From Calvatia gigantea (Eukaryota; Basidiomycota; Agaricomycetes; Agaricales; Lycoperdaceae), in NCBI GenBank assembly GCA_025093985.1, contig JACAAK010000027.1:1-64000 (forward strand): a stretch of DNA of 64,000 nt, in the 5' to 3' direction. The notes beneath the pieces are model-generated. The model saw only the letters and a program-made list of their open reading frames with translations. It was not told the origin of the DNA and did no database searches. Each line of letters opens with the position of its first letter. The first letter of the stretch is position 1. The position numbers and the translations under genes were made by a program. Positions 11,648 through 23,419 of the stretch are shown here, in pieces.

Positions 11648-12076
11648 ATACCATTCAGGTACAATAGAAGCTGGAGTAACCATAGGATCTGCTGGTATAT
11701 AATTATCAGAATGTCCTAGAACATTCGGATAGAAGAAAACCATAATAGATAAAGCTAAGAAGAAAGCAAATATAGTTACTAAATCTTTAAAAATAAAGTA
11801 AGGATGCATTGCATATCTATCTCCACTTGCAGTAACTCCATTAGGATTACCTGAACCATGTTCGTGTAAAGCAATTAAGTGAGCTACAGCTAAAGCAGCT
11901 AATAAGAAAGGTAATAAATAATGTAAAGAGAAGAATCTATTTAATGTAGCATTAGAAACTGAGAAACCACCCCAGATTAATTCAACAATATCTTGACCAA
12001 ATACAGGTATAGCTGATAATAAGTTTGTAATTACAGTAGCACCCCATAATGACATTTGACCAAAAGGTAAAACATA
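11648..12076 (-). CDS. cob: Apocytochrome b, exon 2 (intact copy)
   Basis: Its 143 codons encode Cob from [16 protein letters not shown] through [11 protein letters not shown], transmembrane segments, the [11 protein letters not shown] loop and FKDLVTIF, to the quinol-oxidation-site PEWY. Cytochrome b binds two hemes in complex III of the inner membrane. The exon is exactly in frame with exon 1 as seen at 48097-48489. The upstream intron ends in G at 12077. The downstream intron begins after the T of TAT. Other copies are at 1726-2153, 14368-14794, 21976-22225, 46651-46835 and 50810-51012. Confidence 0.92.
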
Positions 12077-13335
12077 CAACATCTCTATTTATTCACTATC
12101 AAATATCACAATGAATAGTAGTTGTACCTAATTAATAAATAAGCTTATTATTCTTATTTACATCATTTTAGGCCTTGAGATTCACTATTAGAATCAGATG
12201 TTCGACTGTACATTAAGCACCATTTCAGGCACCCACAAGTGACCCAGTCTGTAGCGATTGTACATACAACCGACGGTCTTGAAAGGTGATAACTTCCGTT
12301 AACCGTTTTCACTTGCATCGCCAAGAAGAAATTTTGTTTTTTACTCTCTTCTCAATACCCTTGTCGAGGTATTCTATTGTTAGGCTTTACCTAGACCTTG
12401 CCTGACTAAACAAAGTCGGTATAGCTACCCTTTTCTTTATGTAAATTTTTAAGGGGGACCACAATAGGACTATAAATGCGTTTCTAATTGAATTATGTAT
12501 CAATAGTATCTGTTACCAGGTATTTTCGCTTAATAATACCATTAGATTATAATGCTCGTCGAATCGTTTTTTAACTGCACTCTATTACTTTAGCTGCTTC
12601 TACTATACTACTGAAATTTTGTAGATTAGTACCGTCAAGATTAGTTATTGTAATAGGTCGCACATTTACAGCACATTTTAGTCGAGATTCCATCGACATT
12701 GGCTTTCGTTGTAGTGCAGCTTCTCGCATAAGATTTCGAGTCTCTTCAGACAGAGTTTTCCCTTTGTTGATTTCACCTACTCTTTGTCGTCGTTCCTCTT
12801 AATAATCTTGTTTCATCTTCTGTAAAGATTCTTAAGAATGCTCCCAACCAGCACTATTAGTAGCTAGTGGAGCAATATTATATTCAGGACTCATAGACTT
12901 TATATAATAGTCTTCTCGTTCAAGAAGTAATTAACATCAACAGTATCCTCATGAGGTACAATCTCTAAAACAAGAAAAACAAAATTTTCTAATCCGTACT
13001 TTTCGACAGCTCTTCCTACTAAAATATTTCCCATCTTCGAAAACAGATGTTTATGCATTCGCATATAAATATTGCCTGTGACAGCGCTTCCTACATAATA
13101 TTTTCTATTAGCCAAATTGACTACAAGATAGATTCCTTAAAATGGCTTCAATGTTCGATAAGCCAATTTTTTAGTATCTGGATTTGTTAGATCTTCAAAT
13201 ACCATAACAGGTTTAATATGGTGTTCATCAAGAAAGCTTTGAAGATTGTTACTACAAACAATAGGAAGTGAAATAGAAGCGTATTGTAACTTGATACTTC
13301 TCAATTAAAAAACTCATCCATTTTAGGCCAATAAA
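12077..13335 (-). ncRNA. First cob intron (group I) with GIY-YIG ORF, copy B
   Basis: This complete intron lies between cob FLG and YVLPFG (cob nucleotide 393). It carries the GIY-YIG ORF in its 5' part and the ribozyme 3' core near 12160-12350 (CTACAGACTGGGTCAC, GACCGTCGGTT). The ORF region 12493-13321 is 829 nt, two bases shorter than the intact 831 nt. The losses are near 12930 (GTAATTAAC for GTAATTTAAC) and near 13290. Confidence 0.82.
12493..13321 (-). pseudogene. GIY-YIG endonuclease of first cob intron, copy B
   Basis: It has the same five in-frame TAA codons as the reference copy at 47252-48082, plus two one-base losses. The GIY-YIG core (YYVGSAV, YMRMHKHLF) and the C-terminal NUMOD-like part are recognisable. 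See the 47252-48082 entry for the full description. Confidence 0.75.
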
Positions 13336-13384
13336 ACCTAAGAAAGCTATAGCCATCATAAGAATTAAAATAATTACTCCTATA
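13336..13384 (-). CDS. cob: cob exon 1, 3' end fragment
   Basis: It encodes the last 16 or so residues of cob exon 1 ([12 protein letters not shown]) before the 393 intron. It is cut at about 13384 and fused to the C-terminal part of the second cob intron endonuclease, producing an artificial reading frame that mixes both proteins (13252-13506). Confidence 0.8.
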
Positions 13385-14065
13385 TTTGTATGCATAAACT
13401 TAGATATGTTGTGTCTTATCACAACCATGGTTTCTCCCCATATATAAATTCTGTCTCCTTTTTTATGTTTATGTATTGAACACTTCAAGGTATTTTCTCC
13501 AAACATATTTTCTAAGGTATCTTTTTAATTTTAAAACATCTTGGTTGGTAAAACCATAAGTATTTAAATGTAAACCTTTATTCTGAAGAGAACCGTCATC
13601 CATAATCAATAAGCTAAACCTCTAGGAGTAAGTAAATCTTGTATATTTGAAGGAACTATTTTCAAATTATCTGAATTATAAAACAGATTTTTGTAGTAGT
13701 TAAAAACATGGTAAAGATAATGTAGCAAAATTAACAGAAACTATAATTATTATTATTTCTCTTATCTACAAATGATTTTGTTTTAAGTTTAAAATCTTTA
13801 GATAAGTAGGGTTTAAATAATTCTAATACATGGTTAAAATAGTTAAGATGTTGTATTCTTAAACTACTTTGACCATACATAAATCTAGAATTACCTGTTA
13901 AAGATCTTTTTTTAATATGTCCATCTCCTAGTAATAATCCTATAATAATTTTCATTTAAAGGATTTTCAATAGTTAATTCGGATCTTTCAAGTTTTGATA
14001 ATCTTTTTGTAGGTATAGTTATAGTTGAGAAATTTTGTGAACATACTAAACTTGTGGAAGTTATC
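13385..14065 (-). pseudogene. LAGLIDADG endonuclease of second cob intron, with true C-terminus but frameshifts
   Basis: This is the only reasonably clean view of the endonuclease C-terminus, which reads IHKHKKGDRIYIWGET and on to HNISKFMHTN, where it is cut by the junction with cob exon 1. Motif 1 (IIIGLLLGDGHI) is at about 13940. Motif 2 lies at about 13590-13620, and a base is missing there. Homopolymer-type insertions near 13706, 13739 and 13950 break the frame. Combining it with 10706-11353 shows one continuous LAGLIDADG_2 protein. Confidence 0.72.
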
Positions 14066-14367
14066 AGATCACATTACATTAATACATAATTGTAATACCC
14101 ATTATCTTTCAATAATGGCTGGACTATATCTTCATCCTTACTTTTCTTAATTGAATTGGCAACTAGCCGGTAAGGAGCTTCGCGTGTAGTCTCTGAGGAT
14201 CCTACTCTTGCATTGGATATACAATTTGGTTTCCTGCTGATTGTCCATTGTAATATCTTAAATCATTGTTACTTTATTTATTTAAAGTAGATTAAGCTTT
14301 AGGAGTTTCCAGCATATAGCGAAGTTTATTATTCATAAGATTACTCTTAAGCATGGCATCTTTTTAC
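14066..14367 (-). ncRNA. Group I core, second cob intron, copy 4
   Basis: It is base-identical or nearly so to 11354-11647, with complete P, Q, R and P9-side elements. Confidence 0.82.
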
Positions 14368-14794
14368 ATACCATTCAGGTACAATAGAAGCTGGAGTAAC
14401 CATAGGATCTGCTGGTATATAATTATCAGAATGTCCTAGAACATTCGGATAGAAGAAAACCATAATAGATAAAGCTAAGAAGAAAGCAAATATAGTACTA
14501 ACTCTTTAAAAATAAAGTAAGGATGCATTGCATATCTATCTCCACTTGCAGTAACTCCATTAGGATTACCTGAACCATGTTCGTGTAAAGCAATTAAGTG
14601 AGCTACAGCTAAAGCAGCTAATAAGAAAGGTAATAAATAATGTAAAGAGAAGAATCTATTTAATGTAGCATTAGAAACTGAGAAACCACCCCAGATTAAT
14701 TCAACAATATCTTGACCAATACAGGTATAGCTGATAATAAGTTTTGTAATTACAGTAGCACCCCATAATGACATTTGACCAAAAGGTAAACATA
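14368..14794 (-). CDS. cob: cob exon 2, copy with small indels
   Basis: This is the same exon as 11648-12076 but 427 nt long, with a disturbed stretch near 14495-14505, a lost A near 14719, an added T near 14742 and a lost A near 14790. The reading frame is interrupted, but the order and neighbours are those of genuine cob. Confidence 0.75.
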
Positions 14795-16060
14795 CAACAT
14801 CTCTATTTATTCACTATCAAATATCACAATGAATAGTAGTTGTACCTAATTAATAAATAAGCTTATATTCCTATATTTACATCATTTTAGGCCTGAGATT
14901 CACTATTAGAATCAGATGTTCGACTGTACATTAAGCACCATTTCAGGCAACCACAAGTGACCCAGTCTGTAGCGATTGTACATACAACCGACGGTCTTGA
15001 AAGGTGATAACTTCCGTTAACCGTTTTCACTTGCATCGCCAAGAAGAAAATTTTGTTTTTTACTCTCTTCTCAATACCCTTGTCGAGGTATTCTATTGTT
15101 AGGCTTTACCTAGACCCTTGCCTGACTAAACAAAGTCGGTATAGCTACCCTTTTCTTTATGTAAATTTTTAAGGGGGACCACAATAGGACTATAAATGCG
15201 TTTCTAATTGAATTATGTATCAATAGTATCTGTTACCAGGTATTTTCGCTTAATAATACCATTAGATTATAATGCTCGTCGAATCGTTTTTTAAACTGCA
15301 CTCTATTACTTTAGCTGCTTCTACTATACTACTGAAATTTTGTAGATTAGTACCGTCAAGATTAGTTATTGTAATAGGTCGCACATTTACAGCACATTTT
15401 AGTCGAGATTCCATCGACATTGGCTTTCGTTGTAGTTGCAGCTTCTCGCATAATATTTCGAGTCTCTTCAGGACAGAGTTTTCCCTTTGTTGATTTCACC
15501 TACTCTTTGTCGTCGTTCCTCTTAATAATCTTGTTTCATCTTCTGTAAAGATTCTTAAGAATGCTCCCAACCAGCACTATTAGTAGCTAGTGGAGCAATA
15601 TTATATTCAGGACTCATAGACTTTATATAATAGTCTTCTCGTTCAAGAAGTAATTTAACATCAACAGTATCCTCATGAGGTACAATCTCTAAAACAAGAA
15701 AAACAAAATTTTCTAATCCGTACTTTTCGACAGCTCTTCCTACTAAAATATTTCCCATCTTCGAAAACAGATGTTTATGCATTCGCATATAAATATTGCC
15801 TGTGACAGCGCTTCCTACATAATATTTTCTATTAGCCAAATTGACTACAAGATAGATTCCTTAAAATGGCTTCAATGTTCGATAAGCCAATTTTTTAGTA
15901 TCTGGATTTGTTAGATCTTCAAATACCATAACAGGTTTAATATGGTGTTCATCAAGAAAGCTTTGAAGATTGTTACTACAAACAATAGGAAGTGAAATAG
16001 AAGCGTATTGTAAACTTGATACTTCTCAATTAAAAAACTCATCCATTTTAGGCCAATAAA
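14795..16060 (-). ncRNA. First cob intron (group I) with GIY-YIG ORF, copy C
   Basis: This complete intron has the core near 14880-15070 and the ORF at 15213-16046 (834 nt, three bases more than the reference). The extra bases are single insertions in short runs near 15295, 15437 and 15471. The N-terminal GIY-YIG half (15555-15839) is intact. Confidence 0.8.
15213..16046 (-). pseudogene. GIY-YIG endonuclease of first cob intron, copy C
   Basis: It keeps the start ATG shared with the exon end, the GIY-YIG domain and the same in-frame TAA positions as 47252-48082. Three single-base insertions disturb the NUMOD-like C-terminus. It is independent support that the TAA codons are not a one-off error. 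Confidence 0.75.
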
Positions 16061-16211
16061 ACCTAAGAAAGCTATAGCCATCATAAGAATTAAAATAATT
16101 ACTCCTATAGACCAAACTAATGTTCTTGGTGAATGATATGAACCATAGTATAATCCTCTACCTATGTGCATATAAACAAAGATAAAGAAAAATGAAGCTA
16201 CATTAGCATGT
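16061..16211 (-). CDS. cob: cob exon 1, 3' part
   Basis: It encodes [20 protein letters not shown] through MAIAFLG, including the conserved [11 protein letters not shown] helix region. It is truncated near 16211, where the sequence leaves cob. Confidence 0.85.
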
Positions 16212-16269
16212 GTAAGTTAAAATCTTTGATCAGTAGTTAACATGATTAACATTGATTTACTAAACTTTG

Positions 16270-16660
16270 GTTCTTAAATCTTTCAATACAAATCTAGAAT
16301 TACGTTAAAGATTTTTTTAAATGTCCAATTCCTAGTAAAAGCCTATAAAATTATATTAAAGGTTTTAAAGTTAATGGACTTTCAATTTTGATAATTTTTT
16401 GTAGTTGTTATATTAAAATTTGGACATCAAACTGCCGAAGTTATCACCTTAATAAGTAAACATATAATAACCTTATTTTAAGTTCCAATATTGCTCGTTC
16501 ACCTATTTCAAAATTAATTGATTACAGGTAAGACTTCCTTTCTCTGAGATCTTTTGATTGATATAAATTTGTTCCTCGTTGCTTATTAGTAAATTGTTAT
16601 TACTTTAATAAAGTTTTAAGTTTGGGTTTACCGCTATACAGTTTATTATTATAGCCTCTT
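16270..16660 (-). pseudogene. Second cob intron (endonuclease N-terminus and core), heavily decayed
   Basis: The order of blocks follows 11180-11640, but a large share of bases is missing. The endonuclease N-terminal region is at 16280-16440 and the core remnant at 16440-16660, with TTTCTCTGAG in place of the R-region surroundings. Confidence 0.55.
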
Positions 16661-16664
16661 AAGC

Positions 16665-17050
16665 ATGGATCTTTTTAATGCGATTAGTACAATAAACTGA
16701 GAACCTAGAATCTGCGTATTAATTATCAAATGTCTAGAACTTCCTCAGAAAAAACCATATCAAACTAGAAAAACAAATTGTTATAATCTTATATATAAAT
16801 TACGAGCATTAGATTTATCTAATAATAATCCTTACATTACCTGAACCATTTTGTAAACAATTAAGTACTAGCTAAAGCACTAATAAAAGGTAATAAATAA
16901 TTAAAGGAAATTACTTAATAGATTGAAATAGAAACCACCCCGCATATTCAACAATTTTGACAATCAGTAGCTATTCATTTTAATTACAGAAATAAACCCA
17001 AAATACCTTGCCGAAAATAAAGCATACACCACTATAAGTTACTATAAAAA
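16665..17050 (-). pseudogene. cob: cob exon 2, heavily decayed
   Basis: It shares only short blocks with 11648-12076, such as CATTACCTGAACCAT, AATTAAGTA and GAAACCACCCC, in the correct order. There is no frame. Confidence 0.5.
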
Positions 17051-17079
17051 CTTCATTTGATTGTTACCTAAATATTAAA

Positions 17080-17620
17080 AGTTATTTTTTATCTTCAAAC
17101 ATTCTAGCTTGAATTTTATTAACAGATTTACTCTAATTAGTCAGTTAGGCCTTATTAAATAATTTGCTATTTCATCCAACAGGTTAAAGCGTGAATATTC
17201 AGGACATTTTAAATATGGCTAAGAAATTTTGTTTTAATGATTAAAGACATTTTTAGTTTTTTTTTGGTTTACATACTCCTAATAAAAAATCTTATAGTAC
17301 CCTATTTCCTTGAAATTTTTAAGTGTTTTTTGATTAATTGAACTTGTTTAATTAACTTAGTTTTATAGGTTATTTTATATAGTTAAATTACAAAAAAATA
17401 ACCTTCACCTCTTTAAACCTGTAAGCTCTACCAAGGGTTTAATTGCATTTAATCTGATTTAGTAAAATCTAATCAATTATTTTATGTAATTTAAACTTTT
17501 GTCAATTAAAAAGTTAGCACTTGTTTTGTTATAGGACAAGTCTCTAAAGATTAGATTACTCTTTTTGAATTAAACTTTGAGTTTAACTAAATTTTAGTAA
17601 TACTAATTCAAAGTCTGTTC
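17080..17620 (-). pseudogene. rnl intron endonuclease, heavily decayed
   Basis: It follows the order of 3285-3770 (blocks such as CTACCAAGGGTTTAATTG) with many losses. Confidence 0.5.
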
Positions 17621-17629
17621 CTTTCAGAT

Positions 17630-18310
17630 TTGTTAATTACCATTCTTATTATTCAATAAGACTTTCGCTTTTTTGAATTTCCTTTACCCATAACGTTATT
17701 TAATTCACAATAACCTCCAATTATTTAAAATGATGTCATTTGGGCTTACCTATTTTATATTTACACATTTACGATATCCTTAACTTCACTATATGCTAGT
17801 AACAATTAACCTATTAAAAAATTACGGGAAAACTTTACACATTACTAACATTCAAACGTGAATTCACATTACATTGTTCATAGATATCCAGCTCTAATTA
17901 ACAGGCTTCATGCTTTAAAATTACTTATAACGCATGCTGTTTGAGCTCAAAAAATATTATTAGGGGGATTCGCACCACATTGTAAATATAAACTTATCTA
18001 GTCGCAATTTTCTTCCAAGGTATTTAAGTTTCCCGTCCCCCTGGAGGTAACGCGCATCTGCACGCGTAATTCAATTTCACTGAGCAAGTTGTAGAGACAG
18101 TGAGACCATCGTTACATTATTGATACCGGACCACATTTAATGGCCAACTGATTTTGCTACCTTAGGATCCTCATAGTTAAGACCGCTATTAACCAGATTT
18201 TCGATAAGTCACTTATTGCCTACAAAAGTTAGGCTATGACCGTTCTTATATTAATGGCATCGGGCAAATTTCACACAGTATACTATCATATTAATGATTG
18301 CACTGTGATG
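17630..18310 (-). rRNA. rnl: rnl copy 4, intron flank and 3' part of exon
   Basis: The intron flank (17630-18035) is mildly eroded. The rRNA block with CAGTGAGACCATCG, GGATCCTCATAG and GGCATCGGGC (written on plus) is clean to 18310, where it stops in mid-rRNA at ACTGTGATG and joins a domain V piece. Confidence 0.78.
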
Positions 18311-18725
18311 GAACCTCCTGTTATGATCTCATTGAATTCTAAGTACCTTATAAATCAATATTATTTTAACTAGTTTCCAATTTACTTAAAAGAGTAATTT
18401 ATTATTAGCTTTACTTTAAATTAATAAAGTAAAATATAATAATAAAAAATATTGGTTGTACTTTGTTACTCTATTAAAGACGACCGCCCCAGTCAAACTG
18501 CCAATTAGTCAACTATCCCTTTTTTAAAAGGTAAACACAAACCCAACCCTAATTGTAAGGTTCCCAATATTTGTCTCGCCAAAGGCTATCCACAATATCG
18601 TAAAATTATACTAGCATATATTCCCTATTCTTTTGATTAAGATGTTCTAAATTCATAGATACTATAAGTAAAGCTGATAGGGTCTGTTGAGTTTGCAATT
18701 AACTATAATTCCTTAAGAACTTTAA
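18311..18725 (-). rRNA. rnl: rnl domain V segment downstream of the intron
   Basis: The minus strand contains AGACCCTATCAGCTTTACT (near E. coli 2065-2085) and CAGTTTGACTGGGGCGGTCG (near 2240-2260), diagnostic for domain V. It appears only once in the window and supplies the rRNA sequence expected after the intron near position 2060. Between these blocks the sequence is a fungal-type variable region. It is joined out of order to the upstream exon at 18310. Confidence 0.78.
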
Positions 18726-18734
18726 CTTTCCCCT

Positions 18735-19090
18735 AATAACCTATAATGAACTTATTTAAAGGATTTTCAATAGTTAATTGGATCTTTCAAATTTTATAAC
18801 TTTTGTAGGTATAGTTATAGTTGAGTAAATTGTGAACATACTATAATCTTGGAATTAATCACATTACATTAATACATAATAATACCTTATCTTTCAAAAT
18901 CTGGACTATATCTTCATCCTTACTTTTCTTAATTGAATTGGCAACTAGCCGGTACAGGAGCTCGCGTGTAGTCTCTGAGGATTCTCTTGCATTGGATATA
19001 CAATTGGTAGCTGATTGTCCATTGTAATTCTTAAATCATTTACTTTATTTATTTAAAGTAATTAAGCTTTAAGATTCAGCATATGAAGCT
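18735..19090 (-). pseudogene. Second cob intron (N-terminus and core), decayed
   Basis: It follows 11230-11610 in order, with the TATACAATTGG and GTCTCTGAGGAT blocks (plus strand) visible and many bases lost. Confidence 0.6.
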
Positions 19091-19094
19091 TTTA

Positions 19095-19312
19095 TTCATA
19101 AGATTACTCTTATGGTCTTTTTAATACATTCAGGTACAATAAAGCTGGATAACCATGATCGTAATATAATTAAAGAATGTCCTAAATTGTAGAACTAAAA
19201 CATATTTAAAAGTAATGAATTCAAACTTTATTATATTTAAAAAAGTAAGGATGCAATTCTATCTATCTCATTAAGTAACTCCATTTGGATTACCTGAACA
19301 GTTTTTAACATT
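19095..19312 (-). pseudogene. cob: cob exon 2, decayed and truncated
   Basis: Short ordered blocks of cob exon 2 are visible up to the GTTTGGATTACC-like region. The rest of the exon is absent, and rnl intron sequence follows. Confidence 0.5.
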
Positions 19313-19700
19313 TAAAAAAAACATATTAGAAGTTAAGAAAGTAAATTAAAAATGTGGTAAATTTTTTAATTACATAAAATACAAGATACTCATTATTTTC
19401 ATTTACTAAAACTACATACACATTGGAATAATTCTTTAAGTTAGTGCAATTCCCTATCAAATGGACAAAGGTAATATTTACTTCAACTTATTTACTCTAA
19501 CTAGTTACAGGTTATTTTTATTATAATTAAGATTGAAAAAAAAATCCACCTTTACCATGTTAAACTGTAATATAGCTACCAAGGTTTAATTTGGCATTTA
19601 ATCTTGATTTAGAAATCAAATTCATATTACTTTTCATTGTAATTTAAACTTTCTTTCTTGATAAAATGTTAACTTCTTTTTTTATATAGGAGCAAGAAGC
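19313..19700 (-). pseudogene. rnl intron endonuclease, decayed
   Basis: It corresponds to 3400-3820 with moderate losses. The region encoding the DGEG-type motif is recognisable near 19545. Confidence 0.55.
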
Positions 19701-19704
19701 ATAC

Positions 19705-20220
19705 TAAAGATTAAGATTAGCTGTTTATTGCAATTAAAAATTTGCAAGCTTTAAGTTAAAATTCAATAAATACTAATTCAAAGTCAGCATCCTTTCAATT
19801 AGTTAATTAACCTATTCTTATATTACAATAAGACTTTCGCTTTTTTGAATTTCTTTACCCTAACGGGTTTTTCAATTTCACAATTGAACCTCCAATTATT
19901 ATAAAATGATTGTCATTATTGGGCTTACCTAGTTTTTATATTTACACATTTACGATATCCTTAGAACTTCACTATATGCTGTAACAATTAGACCTTAAGA
20001 AATTACGGGAAAACTTTCTACACATTACTAACACTTCAAACGTGAATTCACATTACATTGTTCATAGATATCCAGCTCTAATTAACAGGCTTCATGCTTT
20101 AAAATTACTTATAACGCATGCTGTTTGAGCTCAAATAATGGATTATTAGGTGGATTCGCACCACATTGTAAATATAAACTTATCTAGTCGCAATTTTCTT
20201 CCAAGGTATTTAAGTTTCCC
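19705..20220 (-). ncRNA. rnl intron 5' segment, copy 5
   Basis: It is nearly identical to 3880-4360 and adjoins the best rnl exon copy. Confidence 0.6.
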
Positions 20221-21975
20221 GTCCCCCTGGAGGTAACGCGCATCTGCACGCGTAATTCAATTTCACTGAGCAAGTTGTAGAGACAGTGAGACCATCGTTA
20301 CATTATTGATACCGGACCACATTTAATGGCCAACTGATTTTGCTACCTTAGGATCCTCATAGTTAAGACCGCTATTAACCAGATTTTCGATAAGTCACTT
20401 ATTGCCTACAAAAGTTAGGCTATGACCGTTCTTATATTAATGGCATCGGGCAAATTTCACACAGTATACTATCATATTAATGATTGCACTGTGATGTGTT
20501 TTTAGTAAACAGTCGGGGCCTCCGATTCTGTGCCACCGCTCTAATTATATTAAATTTATGCGGTACCTCTTATTGTAAAACTTATGAGGTGAACTTGCCG
20601 AGTTCCTTAACAACTTTTAGCTCTACGCCTTAGTATTCTCTACCTACGAACCTGTGTCGGTTTAGGGTACGGTAGTATAATAAAATATTAATTTCCTGGT
20701 CTAAATTAATGTACCTATATATATAGGTTATTTAAAGACTTTCTATTTTATACTCATCAGTCATAGCTTTAGCTATTATCCTTAGAGGCCGCATTAAATC
20801 AAAGTGGATTAACCTTTCTTATTTGAAACCCTTTCGTATTCGGCGAGAAGTATTATAACTTCTTTTTACGTTACTCATGTCAGCATTATCTCTTCAGTAA
20901 CCTAAAATACAATGAAACACTGTATTATCATTAGTTTGACTGAATGTTCTACTACCTAGATTAACTAACTTCTAATTTAATTTAGAAATAAGTTAACCAA
21001 CACGATATCGGTTGATTGTTTAAGACCCGTTAAATTTTCGGCGCTAGTATCTATTTTAATACTTGAATATTAAAGACTGCTGATGCGTTGTTACAAACGT
21101 TCATTATAAGTAGCGACTGCCAGGCTCACTTCACAGCTGTATACGATAGTCATACGTCCTTAATTTCACTTAACAATCATTTGGGACCTTGATCAGTGTT
21201 CTCGGCTGTTTCCGTCTTGACTGCCCAACTTAGCTTGAGCAGTCTGAATAGCTACCATCAATTTATGTAATTCCGAGATTCGCTTCCAAAGGTAAGATTT
21301 TCTAAGTCCCCGCAACCTAAACGCATAAATTTATCTATTAAATAATATTTACTTGTTGGGAATTGCCTTGCTGTACCTCCATAAATCTATAAGTTTTAAA
21401 AAACTTCCCTAATTTTACATAGGATAGGTAGCTGTCATACTTAAATATGTTTCGTAGAAAACCAGCTAGCACCAGGTCAGATTGGCATTTCACCGCTTAC
21501 TTAAACTCTTCGGAGAATTATGCAACATTCACCCGTTCGATCCATTATAATCTGGTCTAAGTAAGATCACCTGGCTTCGGGTCTAATAGTAGTAACTTAT
21601 CCATCATTGCTTTCAACACCTGTTACAGATATCTATGTGTATTCAGTCGCTTTCGCTAGGGCTTTTAACCTTGCTACTACTATTAAGTTGCTGACCCATT
21701 ATGCAAAAGGTACGCCGTCATTCTATTTTATTTAAGAATTCCGACTGCTTATAGAGTTACTAATTCATGATCTATTTCACCAATTCATTTATAATGATTA
21801 AAATTATAAACTTATTTTTGTGTATACTACTCGCTTTTCAAACTTTTCCTTCACAGTACTTTTTCACTATCGCTAAATTTATAATACTTAGCCTTAGAGG
21901 ATGGTTCCCCTTTTTTCCGACAAGTTATCTCTCATCGTACTTATTTTGTAAGATTTTCCTAATTATAACAGCTGA
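20221..21975 (-). rRNA. rnl: Large subunit rRNA, clean segment up to the domain V intron
   Basis: This is probably the cleanest rnl copy. It runs from the AAAAAGTACTGTGAAGGAAA region (near 21860) through GACGGCGTACC, ACCGTACCCTAAACCGACAC and CCTAAGGTAGC to the GGGGGACGG block at the intron. It differs from 4361-6130 by a few single bases. At 21975 it jumps into cob exon 2, so the 5' end of rnl is missing here as well. Confidence 0.88.
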
Positions 21976-22225
21976 CTAGCGTAACTCCATTAGGATTACC
22001 TGAACCATGTTCGTGTAAAGCAATTAAGTGAGCTACAGCTAAAGCAGCTAATAAGAAAGGTAATAAATAATGTAAAGAGAAGAATCTATTTAATGTAGCA
22101 TTAGAAACTGAGAAACCACCCCAGATTAATTCAACAATATCTTGACCAAATACAGGTATAGCTGATAATAAGTTTGTAATTACAGTAGCACCCCATAATG
22201 ACATTTGACCAAAAGGTAAAACATA
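21976..22225 (-). CDS. cob: cob exon 2, 5' portion fused to rnl
   Basis: It is intact from YVLPFGQ to NPNGVT, then cut at about 21976 by rnl. The exon start and the preceding intron G are as in the reference. Confidence 0.82.
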
Positions 22226-23200
22226 CAACATCTCTATTTATTCACTATCAAATATACAATGAATAGTAGTTGTCCTAATTAATAAATAAGTTATTATTCT
22301 TATTTACATCATTTTCCTTAATTCACTATTAGAATCAGATGTTCGACTGTACATTAAGCAATTTAGGCACCCACAAGTGACCCAGTCTGTAGCGATTGTA
22401 CATACAACCGACGGTCTTAAAAGGGGATAACTTCCGAACCGTTTTCACTTGCATCGCCAAGAAGAAATTTTGTTTTTTACTCTTCTCAATACCCTTGTCG
22501 AGGTATTCTATTGTTAGGCTTTACCTAGACCTTGCCTGACTAAACAAAGTCGGTATAGCTACCCTTTTCTTTAAGTAAAATTTTAAGGGGGCCACAATAG
22601 GCTATAAATGCTTTCTAATTGAATTATTATCAATAGTACTGTTAAGGTATTTTCCTTAATAATATTAGATTATAATGCTCGTCGAATGTTTTTTAACTGC
22701 ACTCTATTACTTTAGCTGCTTCTACTATACTACTGAAATTTTTAGATTAGTACCGTCAAGATTAGTTATTGTAATAGGTAGCACATTTACCACATTTTAT
22801 CGAGATTCCATCGACATTGGTTTCGTTGTAGTGCAGCTTCTGATAAGATTTCAGTTCTTACAGAGTTTCTTTTTGAATACCTCTTTTGCGTATTCATTTA
22901 ATAATCTTGTTTCATCTTCTCTAAATTCTAAGAATGCTCCCAACCAGCATATTAAGCTATGGCAATCTTATATTCAGGACTCTAGACTTTATATAATAGT
23001 TCGTTCAAAAGTATTTAAATATCATATCTCATGAGTAAATTCTAGAACAAAAAAAATTTTCTATCGTATTTCACACTCTTCCTTAAAATTTTTCCCATCT
23101 TCGAAAAAATCTTTATGATTCATTAATATTGCCTTGACAGTTCCTACATATATTTTATTAGCCAATTGATCAAGTAATTCCTTAAAATGGATTAATTTCA
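22226..23200 (-). pseudogene. First cob intron with GIY-YIG ORF, decayed
   Basis: The core region (22320-22500) is well preserved, including ACCCAGTCTGTAG on plus. The ORF part loses more and more bases towards 23200. Confidence 0.68.
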
Positions 23201-23419
23201 TACCAATTTTATGTTCTAATTTTTAGTTCAAACTAACAAGTTTAATTGTTTATTTAGAAATTTAAATTTTATAAATCAATAGAAGTAAATATTTTATAAA
23301 AATGTTAGCGTTTTATTTACTATCATTTAGCAATAATACATAATAAGCTTAGCCTTTTACAATTAAAAATTTAGCTTTAAGTTAAAATTCAATAATATAA
23401 TAAGAACATGTTTAGATTC
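23201..23419. other. Eroded transition between cob intron and rnl intron
   Basis: It is AT-rich. Short words from the rnl intron appear from about 23340. I see no gene. Confidence 0.35.

Noticed and set aside
15272..15493. Plus-strand open frames here and at 22675-23034
   Set aside because: They are antisense to the NUMOD-encoding end of the cob GIY-YIG ORF.
21767..21979. Plus-strand open frame of 70 codons
   Set aside because: It is antisense to rnl domain I/II, with clear rRNA landmarks.
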